Source: an uncultured Verrucomicrobiota bacterium (GTDB lineage Bacteria > Verrucomicrobiota > Kiritimatiellia > CAIVKH01). Taken from it: a stretch of 50,358 nucleotides of DNA. The DNA lies in assembly GCA_937873455.1 (NCBI GenBank), contig CALMYG010000057.1, forward strand, positions 1 through 50,358, written 5' to 3'. The notes beneath the pieces were generated by a model, which did no database searches, was not told the DNA's origin, and saw nothing but the letters and a program-made list of their open reading frames with translations. How positions within the stretch are numbered: position 1 is the first letter of the stretch; every line of letters begins with the position of its first letter. The position numbers were made by a program, and so were the translations under genes. Below, piece by piece: positions 7,917-15,681 of this stretch.

Positions 7917-8540
7917 ATGAATGCGATCGACGGTGTAGTGTTGGCGGCGGCCTACGTGCTCGGTGCGGTACCCTTCGGCTTGCTGATCGGCAAGGCCAGG
8001 GGAATTGATATTCGCCGGCACGGCAGCGGAAACATCGGTGCGACCAACGTCCTTCGTGTACTGGGTAAACCGCTGGGTATTCTGACCTTTATCCTGGACG
8101 CGCTGAAAGGATTTGTTCCGGCATTTTTCTTCGTAGGCTTGGCCGGAACCTTCGGCTTACCCGCGCTTGAACCGGTCGTGCTTTCCGTTCTCTGCGGAGC
8201 GGCCGCCATTCTCGGCCACAACTTTCCGGTTTTCCTTGGCTTCCGGGGCGGCAAAGGAATCGCCACCAGCGCCGGCGTGTTGATCGGGATCGCTCCGGCG
8301 GCGGCATTGACCGGCGTGGTCGCCTGGGTCGTGGTTTTCTTCACCTTGCGGTATGTATCGCTCGCCTCGATCATCGCCGCCGGCGCGGTGGCGGCCTCCG
8401 GCTGGTGGTGGTACCGCGACGGCACCCCGGTTTTGCCGGTAGTCCTGACCGTGCTTGGCGGCCTGGCGATCGTCCGCCACCAGGAAAACATCAAGCGATT
8501 GCTCGCCGGCACGGAAAGCCGGTTCAAACGGAAATCATGA
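7917..8540 (+). CDS. plsY: acyl-phosphate:glycerol-3-phosphate acyltransferase PlsY
   Basis: PlsY transfers an acyl group from acyl-phosphate to sn-glycerol-3-phosphate, giving lysophosphatidic acid, the first step of membrane phospholipid synthesis. The 207-aa integral membrane protein has five or more hydrophobic helices. Its three family motifs are present: the Ser/Arg-containing RRHGSGNIGATNVLR, the Gly-rich GHNFPVFLGFRGGKG phosphate loop, and the C-terminal VRHQENIKRLL. The reading frame could extend upstream, but homology starts at the ATG at 7917, whose product begins MNAIDG and leads straight into the first helix. gpsA, which makes its substrate, follows 28 bases after the stop. The pairing of plsY with gpsA is common in bacteria and supports both calls. 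Confidence 0.96.
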   Translation: MNAIDGVVLAAAYVLGAVPFGLLIGKARGIDIRRHGSGNIGATNVLRVLGKPLGILTFILDALKGFVPAFFFVGLAGTFGLPALEPVVLSVLCGAAAILGHNFPVFLGFRGGKGIATSAGVLIGIAPAAALTGVVAWVVVFFTLRYVSLASIIAAGAVAASGWWWYRDGTPVLPVVLTVLGGLAIVRHQENIKRLLAGTESRFKRKS

Positions 8541-8568
8541 TGGATACGATTACGAAGCGGACATCGTT

Positions 8569-9558
8569 ATGAGCACGATCACGATCATCGGCGACGGAGG
8601 CTGGGGAACCGCCCTCGGCATCATACTTCACGGCAACGGGCACAAGGTGACCCTGTGGGGTCCGGATGCCGCATACCTGGAGGAAGTGCGCACCACCGGG
8701 GAAAACCGGAAATTTCTGCCCGGGCTCGCCTTGCCGCCGGGGTTGCAGTGGACCGCCGATGAAGCCACCGCCCTGAACGGCGCGGACGGCATGGTCATCG
8801 CCGTTCCCTCCCGCTACTACGCGGCGACCCTTCAGCGCTTCGCCCCGCACCTCCCCTCCCGCTACCGCGCAGTCAGCGTCTCCAAAGGATTTGACCCCGC
8901 CACCCATCAACGGCTAAGCGCCCTGGCCGCGGCAACCTGGAACCACGCGGGCCTGGCCGCCCTCTCCGGTCCCAGCCATGCCGAAGAAGCCGCGCGCGGC
9001 GTGCCGACTGCGGTCACCGTGGCCAGCACGGATAACGAGGAAGCCGTGTTCTGGCAGGACGCCTTCAACAACCGCACCTTCCGGGTGTACACCACGGACG
9101 ACATCATCGGCGTGGAAACCGGCGGCGCGCTTAAGAATGTCATCGCCATTGCCGCCGGCATGTGCGACGGCCTGGGCTACGGCGACAACACCAAGGCCGC
9201 CCTGATGACCCGGGGCTTGGCCGAAATCGCCCGGCTGGGTGTGCGCCTCGGCGCCCAACCGGCCACATTCAGCGGCCTCAGCGGCATCGGCGATCTCATG
9301 GTCACCGGGATGAGCCGGCACAGCCGCAACCGGGGCGTGGGCGAACGCATCGGGCGCGGCGAGTCGATCGACGCCATTCTCGGCGGCATGGTGCAAGTGG
9401 CTGAAGGCGTTTGGACGGCGCGCGCCGCCTGCCAACTCGCCGACGAGCTCGGCCTGGAATTGCCGATCACCCGGGAAGTTCACGCGATTTTGTACGAAGG
9501 CAAAAACCCCCGCGAGGCCGTGCAAAGCCTGATGTCCCGCCCGCCCAAGCCGGAATAG
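8569..9558 (+). CDS. gpsA: NAD(P)-dependent glycerol-3-phosphate dehydrogenase
   Basis: GpsA reduces dihydroxyacetone phosphate to sn-glycerol-3-phosphate for phospholipid synthesis. The 329-aa product has the normal length. The N-terminal Rossmann motif GDGGWGTALG binds the nicotinamide cofactor. SVSKGFD and LSGPSHAEE follow, and the C-terminal catalytic domain contains ALKNVIAIAAGMCDGLGYGDN with the active-site lysine. The ATG at 8569 (MSTITIIGDGG) places the dinucleotide fold at the usual distance from the N terminus; longer frames upstream overlap plsY and are not homologous. It lies directly downstream of plsY and probably shares its transcript. The next gene is convergent, with only 7 bases between the stop codons. 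Confidence 0.96.
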   Translation: MSTITIIGDGGWGTALGIILHGNGHKVTLWGPDAAYLEEVRTTGENRKFLPGLALPPGLQWTADEATALNGADGMVIAVPSRYYAATLQRFAPHLPSRYRAVSVSKGFDPATHQRLSALAAATWNHAGLAALSGPSHAEEAARGVPTAVTVASTDNEEAVFWQDAFNNRTFRVYTTDDIIGVETGGALKNVIAIAAGMCDGLGYGDNTKAALMTRGLAEIARLGVRLGAQPATFSGLSGIGDLMVTGMSRHSRNRGVGERIGRGESIDAILGGMVQVAEGVWTARAACQLADELGLELPITREVHAILYEGKNPREAVQSLMSRPPKPE

Positions 9559-9565
9559 CCGCCGC

Positions 9566-10258
9566 TCACGCCAGCAGCAGCGACGCCGCGCCCTCCAGCG
9601 AATCCAGAACATGTTGCGCCCCGGCCGCGAGCAGGTCCGCCCGCGTGTGGTGACCGGTGGCAACGGCGATGGATACCGCCCCGATGTGATGCGCGGCCCG
9701 GATATCCGAAGGCGTATCCCCAATCAAGAATTTCTTGCGGAAAGCCGTACCGGGCGGAAGCGTCGCCGCGCAACGGGCAATCGCCAACTCAGCGATCACC
9801 CGGCGATCACCGTGTTCATGACCAAACGCGCCGAGTTCAAAATGCTGATGGAGCCCGGCCCGCTCCAGCTTGATTCGCGCACAGCGCTCGATGTTGCCGG
9901 TGACCAAGCCGATGGTAACGCCGGGATGCCGGGCCAATTCGTCCACCAAACCCGACACGCCGGGGTATACCGTAATCTCCGCCGCCTCCGCGGTGATTTC
10001 CAGATGGCGGGGCAACGCATCAAAAAATTGCTCTGCATCCCGGGCGGTCAGCGTGCGTTGATGGCGGCGAAAGATTTGTTCGAGGACATCCAGGTCGGTT
10101 GCCCCGGCAAAAACGATGTAGGCAAGTTCGTCGCACCACCCGAACACCTGCTCCAGCGCCTGCGCAAAGGCCTTGCGGCCTGCGCCATGAAGATCAAGCA
10201 AGGTGCCGTCGATATCAAACAGCACGAGAATCGGCGCGGCGCGCTCCGGATCCTTCAT
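9566..10258 (-). CDS. HAD-superfamily phosphatase (phosphoglycolate phosphatase-like)
   Basis: The 230-aa cytosolic protein begins with the HAD motif I, LFDIDGTLLD, whose two aspartates are the nucleophile and acid/base. A helical cap follows (residues about 25-95). Motif II is the VTGN segment, and motif III/IV is the Lys and the acidic pair in FLIGDTPSDIRAA. The cap size and layout match the Gph/PGP subgroup, which removes phosphate from phosphoglycolate and similar small molecules. The actual substrate cannot be read from the sequence. It lies 20 bases downstream of upp on the same strand and is probably cotranscribed, so a role in nucleotide salvage is possible but unproven. Confidence 0.85.
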   Translation of the reverse strand: MKDPERAAPILVLFDIDGTLLDLHGAGRKAFAQALEQVFGWCDELAYIVFAGATDLDVLEQIFRRHQRTLTARDAEQFFDALPRHLEITAEAAEITVYPGVSGLVDELARHPGVTIGLVTGNIERCARIKLERAGLHQHFELGAFGHEHGDRRVIAELAIARCAATLPPGTAFRKKFLIGDTPSDIRAAHHIGAVSIAVATGHHTRADLLAAGAQHVLDSLEGAASLLLA

Positions 10259-10278
10259 GGCAAGGCCCGGGTCCGCGC

Positions 10279-10911
10279 CTACACCGCGCGCGCATTGAAG
10301 ATGCGGTCGCCGGCATCCCCGAGGCCGGGTACGATGTAGCCATGCTCATTCAGGTGACTGTCCACCGCGCACACATAAATCTGCGTATCGGGAAAGTGTT
10401 CATGCACGCAGCGCAACCCCTCGGGCGCGGCAATCATCGACAACAGCTTGGTCTGCTTCACCCCCCAGTTGGCGATCGCCGCCAACGCGGCGACGGCGGA
10501 ACCGCCGGTGGCCAGCATCGGGTCGAGCACCAGCGCAACATCCACCGCATCGCCCGGCGGAAGTTTTTTGTAATATTCCACCGGTTTCAGGGTTTGTTCG
10601 TCACGGTAAAAGCCGAGATGCCACACCTCCGCCTCGGGAATCAGGTTCAACACCGGATCCACCATGCCCAAGCCGGCCCGCAGGATGGGAATCAACCCGA
10701 TGCGCTGGCTCAAGGTCTCGCCGGTCGTCGCGCACAGCGGCGTCTCAATCGCCTCCGACCGCAGCGCCAAATCTTTGGTCGCCTCGTACGTCAACAAAAT
10801 CGACAGGCGCTGAATGAGGCGGCGGAAATCCTGCGGGGACGTGCGTTGATCCCGCAATTGTTTCAAGTGATGACTCACCAACGGATGTTCAATCGATACC
10901 ACATGCTTCAT
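10279..10911 (-). CDS. upp: uracil phosphoribosyltransferase
   Basis: Upp converts uracil and PRPP to UMP in pyrimidine salvage. The 210-aa product is full length. The family start is visible (HPLVSHHLKQLRD, then LLTYEATKDL), together with PILRAGLGMVD. The PRPP-binding loop is LDPMLATGGSAVAAL, and the C-terminal uracil-binding part reads GYIVPGLGDAGDRIF. An AAGGAA ribosome site lies 6 bases before the ATG. The 70-base gap to the iron-transporter operon upstream has no clear terminator, so expression may partly come from readthrough. Confidence 0.97.
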   Translation of the reverse strand: MKHVVSIEHPLVSHHLKQLRDQRTSPQDFRRLIQRLSILLTYEATKDLALRSEAIETPLCATTGETLSQRIGLIPILRAGLGMVDPVLNLIPEAEVWHLGFYRDEQTLKPVEYYKKLPPGDAVDVALVLDPMLATGGSAVAALAAIANWGVKQTKLLSMIAAPEGLRCVHEHFPDTQIYVCAVDSHLNEHGYIVPGLGDAGDRIFNARAV

Positions 10912-10981
10912 GACAGGTTCCTTCGCGCGGGCATCATAACCGGACCGCCGCGCGAACGCCAGCTTCTTGATCGCACCGTTG

Positions 10982-12019
10982 TCAACCCGCCGCGTCGACG
11001 GGATAAATCATCGCCGGGCCGTTGACGCGGACCGCCACCCGCTGACCGCGCTGGTAGGCGCCGGGCGCACCGAGCAAGCGGCTGCGCAACGTGGCCCCGG
11101 AGGGCAGTCGCATCTGCACCAACTGATCGTGTCCGAAAAACTGAAGGTCCTCGATCACCGCCTGGGTTTCGCCGTAGGTCGATAACGCCAGGTCTTCGGG
11201 GCGAAGCATCACCTCAACCCCGCCGTGGTACGGCTGTTCGGTGATGATCTCGCCCAATTCACACTGCACCCGCCGACCCGTGGCCTGACCGGACAGGAAA
11301 TTCGCGTCGCCGAGAAAGGTCGCGACCTCGCGGTTGACCGGCGACCGGTATACCGAGGCGGGGGGACCGGTCTGCACGATGCGCCCGTTCATCATCACCG
11401 CCACCTCATCGGAAAGGCTCAAGGCCTCCTCCTGGTCGTGGGTGACGAACACCGCGGTAACACCGGCATGGCGGAGAATATCGCGGACATCGGTGCGAAC
11501 GCGGACCCGTAGCGCGGCATCGAGGTTGGAGAACGGCTCATCCAGCAGAATGGCCGCGGGTTCCGGCGCAAGCGCGCGGGCCAGGGCGACCCGTTGCTGC
11601 TGGCCGCCGGAAAGTTCGTGGGGCATGCGGTTGCCCAGCCCGGGAAGACCAACCAACTCCAGCATCTCGTCAATGCGAGGACCGCGCCGTTCGCCCGGAG
11701 GCAATCCGTATCCAATGTTGCCGGCCACGGTCATGTGGGGAAACAGCGCATACTCCTGAAACACCATGCCGAGGCGTCGTTTTTCCGGGGGAACCCGTAC
11801 GGCGTCATCATACACCACCTCGCCACCAAGCGTGATCGACCCGCCATCGGGCGTGACAAACCCGGCAAGCATGCGCAGAACCGTCGTCTTGCCGCACCCG
11901 CTGGCCCCGAGCAAGGCGAGAAACCGGGAGGCGGGAACCCGCAAGGATACGCCGCAGGCCGCCCGTACCGACCCGAACCGCTTGCATAATTGTTTCGCCT
12001 CAATCGCGCATCCGCTCAT
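10982..12019 (-). CDS. fbpC: Fe(III) ABC transporter ATP-binding subunit
   Basis: The 345-aa ATPase has every ABC motif: Walker A GASGCGKTT, a Q-loop in VFQEYALF, the signature LSGGQQQRVALARAL, Walker B AAILLDEP, and the switch histidine in VTHDQEEALSLSD. A C-terminal TOBE-like regulatory domain occupies about residues 260-345. This arrangement is that of the FbpC/PotA class. The start at 12019 overlaps the permease stop codon by four bases (ATGA), which signals translational coupling. A longer frame to 12139 lies inside the permease gene. With the fused permease and an AfuA/FbpA-type binding protein upstream, and a DtxR-type regulator heading the operon, ferric iron is the likely substrate. 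Confidence 0.9.
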   Translation of the reverse strand: MSGCAIEAKQLCKRFGSVRAACGVSLRVPASRFLALLGASGCGKTTVLRMLAGFVTPDGGSITLGGEVVYDDAVRVPPEKRRLGMVFQEYALFPHMTVAGNIGYGLPPGERRGPRIDEMLELVGLPGLGNRMPHELSGGQQQRVALARALAPEPAAILLDEPFSNLDAALRVRVRTDVRDILRHAGVTAVFVTHDQEEALSLSDEVAVMMNGRIVQTGPPASVYRSPVNREVATFLGDANFLSGQATGRRVQCELGEIITEQPYHGGVEVMLRPEDLALSTYGETQAVIEDLQFFGHDQLVQMRLPSGATLRSRLLGAPGAYQRGQRVAVRVNGPAMIYPVDAAG

Positions 12020-13644
12020 TCGTACACATCCTCTTCTTCCTGCTTCAAAATCACCCCCACCATGATACCGGATAACGCGACCAAAACCAGGGCCGGCGCG
12101 GCCGCCTGGGCGAACAACGCATCTTCGGTCGCACTCCACACCCGCGTGGCCAGCGTATCGAATCCGGTGGGACTCAGCAATAACGTCAGCGGCAGCTCTT
12201 TCATGGTGGTCATGAACACCAACGCAAACCCGGTCAACAGGCCGGGCCGCAACAACGGCAGGGTAATAGAACCAAACACCGACGCGCGCGACCGGCCCAG
12301 ATTGCGGGCCGCCTCTTCATACCGGGGACTCAACTGCTGCACCGACGCGCGCACCGCGCCGAGCCCTTCGGGAAGGAAGCGGCAGGCGTATGCGAAAATC
12401 AACAGCGCAAACGACTGGTACAACAACGGCGCATAGCGCGCCGCCCAGAACACCAGAGCCAGGGCAATCATAATGCTGGGCAACGCGTGGCCCGCATACG
12501 CGGCGCGTTCGATCCAACGCGCGCGCCGCCCGGGATACCGTACAGCCAGCCACGCCACCGGAAGCGCCGCCGCCACCGTGACCCCGGCCGCCCACAGCGA
12601 CGCCTGCATCGAATGCCACATCATCGACGCACCGGGCCAAAGGGATTCGCCGGCACGCCATCCCTGCCACCACCAGTACACCACCACGGCCACCGGCAAC
12701 ACCAATCCCAACGCGGTAACCATCCCGCAGGCCAGCAAGGCCGGCGCGGTGCGCCAGCCCAGGCGTACCCGCGGTGCGCGCCGCATCGCCCCCACCCCGG
12801 CGCGGTAAAGCCGGGCCGATCCCCGCGCACGGGATTCCACCCAAAGAATCAATAACGTCAGCGCCACCAGCATCAACGCCAGGACCGCCGGGGCGCTGCG
12901 GTCAAATGACGTGCGGTACAACACGAAAATCGCCCGGGTGAAGGAGTTGTATTGCAACATCGACACCGCTCCGAAATCACTCAATGTGTACAACGCCACC
13001 AACAAGGCCCCGGCCAGCACGGATGGTTTGAGGTGCGGCCAGGTAATCTCCCGGAAAATCTGTCCCGGCGTACGACCCAGGCTGCGGGCGACTTCCTCCA
13101 GCGCGGGATCCAATCCGCGCCAACCCGCCCGCACCGTCAACAATACGTACGGATAGGAGAACAACGTCAACGCCAGCCACGCCCCCGGCAAACCGTAGAG
13201 CGAAGGCAACCGCTCCACGCCAAACGGGGCCAGGGCGGCCTGCAACATCCCGCGCGGACCCAACGCGCCGATCAGCGCAAACGCCCCCACGTATGACGGC
13301 AAGACCAGCGGAAGACTGGTCGCCACCGCCCAGAACGGCCGACCGGGAAGATCGGTTCGGATGGTCAGCCAGGCCAGCAACAGCCCGATGGCGGTGGACG
13401 ACGCGGTCACCAGCGCGGTAAGCACCACGCTGTTCCACAACACCTGGAGGGTGCGCGGACGCAGGAGGATGTCCCAGAAAGCCGGGCCGCTTTGCCCGGC
13501 GCGAACCACAAGGTAGATCAACGGCAGCAAAACCGCCAGCCCGACCAGCGCGGCCAACGCCACCAGCATCGGCGGTGCGCGCCGGCGTTGCTCGGGCGGC
13601 ATGTCCGCGCGCTCCTGGGCGGTTACCGGCAAGGGCGCGGCCAT
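12016..13644 (-). CDS. fbpB: Fe(III) ABC transporter permease (fused double unit)
   Basis: The 542-aa membrane protein has about 12 hydrophobic helices arranged as two tandem permease halves, as in FbpB/SfuB/ThiP transporters. Each half carries an EAA coupling loop that contacts the ATPase: EEVARSLGRTPGQIF in the first and EEAARNLGRSRASVF in the second, each followed by a Pro-Leu-x-Pro-type segment. The ATG at 13644 is used; a GTG two codons upstream (13650) directly abuts the stop codon of the binding-protein gene and is possible. The N terminus is Pro-rich and cytoplasmic. It sits between the binding protein and the ATPase in one operon. Confidence 0.9.
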   Translation of the reverse strand: MAAPLPVTAQERADMPPEQRRRAPPMLVALAALVGLAVLLPLIYLVVRAGQSGPAFWDILLRPRTLQVLWNSVVLTALVTASSTAIGLLLAWLTIRTDLPGRPFWAVATSLPLVLPSYVGAFALIGALGPRGMLQAALAPFGVERLPSLYGLPGAWLALTLFSYPYVLLTVRAGWRGLDPALEEVARSLGRTPGQIFREITWPHLKPSVLAGALLVALYTLSDFGAVSMLQYNSFTRAIFVLYRTSFDRSAPAVLALMLVALTLLILWVESRARGSARLYRAGVGAMRRAPRVRLGWRTAPALLACGMVTALGLVLPVAVVVYWWWQGWRAGESLWPGASMMWHSMQASLWAAGVTVAAALPVAWLAVRYPGRRARWIERAAYAGHALPSIMIALALVFWAARYAPLLYQSFALLIFAYACRFLPEGLGAVRASVQQLSPRYEEAARNLGRSRASVFGSITLPLLRPGLLTGFALVFMTTMKELPLTLLLSPTGFDTLATRVWSATEDALFAQAAAPALVLVALSGIMVGVILKQEEEDVYE

Positions 13645-13650
13645 GACCAC

Positions 13651-14670
13651 TTACAAAACTCCCGCCTCGTGCAGCAGCCGCAAGGTGCCCTCCAGATCAT
13701 CCAGCCGGTTCAGGTCGAGATCCGGAATCGCGACGTCAGACAACGGCGTCAAATCGGAGCCGCCGGATGCCGATTCCACCAGGGGATACTCGCGGGTATG
13801 CTCCGCGAAATAGGCCTGAGCCGATTCCGATAACAAAAACCGGACCAAGCGGAGCGCGGACTCGGCGCGCCGGGAGGATTGAAGCACGCCGACCCCGGCC
13901 ACATTCACCAGATTGCCCGCGCTTTCGCGGCGAAAATAAAAGTTTGCCGCAGCCAGGTTGGGTTGGGTCCTCCGGGCGGTGTACAGGTAATAGTGGTTGG
14001 AGAAGCCGGCATCCACTTCGCCCGCGGCCACCGCCGCCACGAGTGCGCTGTTTTTGCCGTATACGCGAGGTGCATTGGCCTGAATCCCTTTCAACCACGC
14101 CAACGTTCGCTCATCGCCTTCGCGAATCCGGAGTGCGGTTACGAACGACTGAAACGATCCGTTCTCCGGCGCCCAACCGAGCCGCCCGCGCCACGCCGGA
14201 TCAACAAAACCGAAAAGGTCATCGGGCAAGTCCGCCTCGGTCAGCTTGTTCGTGTTGTACACCACCACCCGCGCGCGCCCGGAAACGCCCACCCATGCGC
14301 CGTCGGGCGAGCGGTACCGGGCCGGAACGGCGGCCAATACATCGCCAGGCAAACGAATCAGGCGTCCGGCTTTTTTCAAGGCCCCCAGCGCGCCCGCGTC
14401 CTGAGCGAAAAAAACATCCGCCGGGCTGTTCCGTCCCTCTTCCAGGATGGTTGCCGCCAACTCCGCGGTGCCCCCGTAACGCACCTTGACCGCAATGCCG
14501 GTTTCTTCCTCAAACCGCTGAAACAACGGACGGATCAATTCCTCGCCGCGTCCGCAATACACCACGAGGGAATCCGGCGATTGCTTCATCGCCAGGATGG
14601 AAATCAAGCCGATTGCCGCCAGTATCAGCAGCAAGGATTTTGCGAGTGTGATCCGCGCCAGCACATTCAT
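13651..14670 (-). CDS. fbpA: Fe(III) ABC transporter substrate-binding protein
   Basis: The 339-aa protein has an N-terminal hydrophobic segment (about residues 9-27) that acts as signal peptide or membrane anchor; no lipobox cysteine follows it. The mature part starts with the family signature VVYCGRGEELIRPLFQRFEEETGI and continues with the Gly-Gly-Thr-Ala turn, ADVFFAQDAGALGALKKAG, and a Tyr-containing segment (GFSNHYYLYTARR). The adjacent tyrosines there are the ferric-iron ligands of FbpA-type proteins. It follows the DtxR-type regulator by 12 bases and precedes the permease with no gap. Iron as substrate is inferred from family and operon. Thiamine or other oxyanion binders of the same fold are less likely because of the tyrosine pair. 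Confidence 0.87.
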   Translation of the reverse strand: MNVLARITLAKSLLLILAAIGLISILAMKQSPDSLVVYCGRGEELIRPLFQRFEEETGIAVKVRYGGTAELAATILEEGRNSPADVFFAQDAGALGALKKAGRLIRLPGDVLAAVPARYRSPDGAWVGVSGRARVVVYNTNKLTEADLPDDLFGFVDPAWRGRLGWAPENGSFQSFVTALRIREGDERTLAWLKGIQANAPRVYGKNSALVAAVAAGEVDAGFSNHYYLYTARRTQPNLAAANFYFRRESAGNLVNVAGVGVLQSSRRAESALRLVRFLLSESAQAYFAEHTREYPLVESASGGSDLTPLSDVAIPDLDLNRLDDLEGTLRLLHEAGVL

Positions 14671-14682
14671 GGGAAAACCTGG

Positions 14683-15243
14683 TTACAGCGCGGCCAGCGC
14701 TTTGCGTGTTTTGCGCGGAACGACCGGTTGTTCAAAGAAGCAGGTTTGGCTGCAGGCCGGGCACTCTTCCACCGAACTCTGGCAGGTTTGCGTCTGCTTG
14801 CTCAGCACCTTTTTGAATTCCCGGACCACCTTTTCGTCCGACTTCATCAGCTCAATGAACGAACACAGCTTAATGCTGGTTTCAATGCTGAGGAGGTGCT
14901 CAATTTTGCAGGCATCCACTTCGGCCTGATCGTCGTTGACGCCGAGCACCTCCTTGAAAAACACCTCCAGCAACTCATCGTTTTTCTCAACGACTCGGGC
15001 CAGGCGCTGACCTTCCTCGGAAAGCAGGAGAAATTTATTATGGTCCTCCACCACCAGACCACGTTTTTTCAGCGGCTTTAAGCTGATGGAGCAACTGCCC
15101 CGGGTGATGTTCAACTGCTTGGCGATGTCGGTAACCCGCGCATACCCCTGCGCCTCCAGCAACTCGTGGATGGTCATCAGGTAATGCGCGGCGCTGTGGG
15201 TCAGCGTGTTTTCATCAAACGATTTCCAGACTTCTTTGGTCAT
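14683..15243 (-). CDS. DtxR-family metalloregulator with cysteine-rich C-terminal tail
   Basis: The 186-aa repressor has an N-terminal winged helix (residues about 15-75, recognition part NITRGSCSISLKPLKK) and a helical dimer domain. The primary metal site of DtxR/IdeR appears as His20, Cys112, Glu115 and His116; the last three match the Cys-x-x-Glu-His of iron-type members. His20 replaces the usual Met or Asp. Some ancillary-site histidines of DtxR are not seen. The SH3-like third domain is absent. Instead there is a tail with Cys154, Cys161, Cys164 and Cys168 (C-x6-C-x2-C-x3-C), a possible zinc or Fe-S site. AGGAG lies 7 bases before the ATG. It heads the fbpABC operon and probably controls itself and iron uptake. 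Confidence 0.85.
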   Translation of the reverse strand: MTKEVWKSFDENTLTHSAAHYLMTIHELLEAQGYARVTDIAKQLNITRGSCSISLKPLKKRGLVVEDHNKFLLLSEEGQRLARVVEKNDELLEVFFKEVLGVNDDQAEVDACKIEHLLSIETSIKLCSFIELMKSDEKVVREFKKVLSKQTQTCQSSVEECPACSQTCFFEQPVVPRKTRKALAAL

Positions 15244-15285
15244 GACAAGACTCCTGATCAGGCGATTGGCATGTAAAACACCAGA

Positions 15286-15313
15286 AAGATATGGCTTATC
15301 TACTAATTGTCAA
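15286..15313 (-). promoter_or_regulatory. promoter and candidate metal-regulator operator of the iron operon
   Basis: On the minus strand a perfect TTGACA -35 (15308-15313) and TATCTT -10 (15286-15291) are 16 bases apart. A perfect inverted repeat, AGATA (15287-15291), five bases, TATCT (15297-15301), overlaps the -10 and spacer, a typical position for a repressor. That the downstream DtxR-type protein binds here is inferred. Confidence 0.6.
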
Positions 15314-15478
15314 GCCGACCTCGGCCGCCAACCTTCATCCCCGGAAGTCCTACTCACCCAGGAATCGGCCAAGCGGCCGCTGCCCGCGGGTGCATCCCTG
15401 ATTCCCTGACTGAACCCATTGCTTTAATCATTCACACCATCAGGATCATGCACGAATAAGTCAACCAGTCAGGGATGC
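15314..15478. other. gene-free stretch with an inverted repeat
   Basis: No coding frame is supported here. The main structure is an inverted repeat: TCCCTGACTG (15403-15412) pairs with CAGTCAGGGA (15466-15475), and an alternative pairing joins GCATCCCTGA (15392-15401) to TCAGGGATGC (15469-15478). The two pairings are mutually exclusive. The repeat abuts the left direct repeat of the MITE-like element. Confidence 0.5.
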
Positions 15479-15622
15479 CCCCCCGCCCAAGGGCGCATCT
15501 CCGAGTTTTGACAAGTGCCTTGGTGTAGGCCGACCCTCTGCGGTCGGCGGAGAGGCGCCGGGGACAGAGCCCCGGCCTACAAGGAACCTTTGCACAAACT
15601 CGGAGATGCGCCCCCCGCCCAA
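15479..15622. mobile_element. MITE-like inverted-repeat element between direct repeats
   Basis: An 18-bp perfect inverted repeat bounds the element: 15491-15508 (starting GGGCGCATCTCCGAG) against 15596-15613. A 12-base direct repeat, CCCCCCGCCCAA, flanks it at 15479-15490 and 15611-15622, like a target-site duplication; its right copy shares three C residues with the inverted repeat. Inside are nested stems: TAGGCCG (15526-15532) with CGGCCTA (15573-15579), and two small GC hairpins between them. There is no coding capacity. It looks like a non-autonomous insertion or a dispersed structured repeat lying 60 bases before the GH57-like gene. Confidence 0.6.
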
Positions 15623-15681
15623 TTTAAAGCTTTACTTGCTTGGCCAGTGGGGGTACTACTATGGCCTCTGGAGCATTGCAC

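Noticed and set aside
8455..8568. Upstream extension of gpsA into plsY
   Set aside because: The extra N-terminal residues are unlike GpsA, and the Rossmann motif starts at the ATG at 8569.
15206..15409. 67-codon plus-strand frame over the iron-operon promoter
   Set aside because: It overlaps the start of the DtxR-type gene and its promoter and shows no domain or ribosome site.
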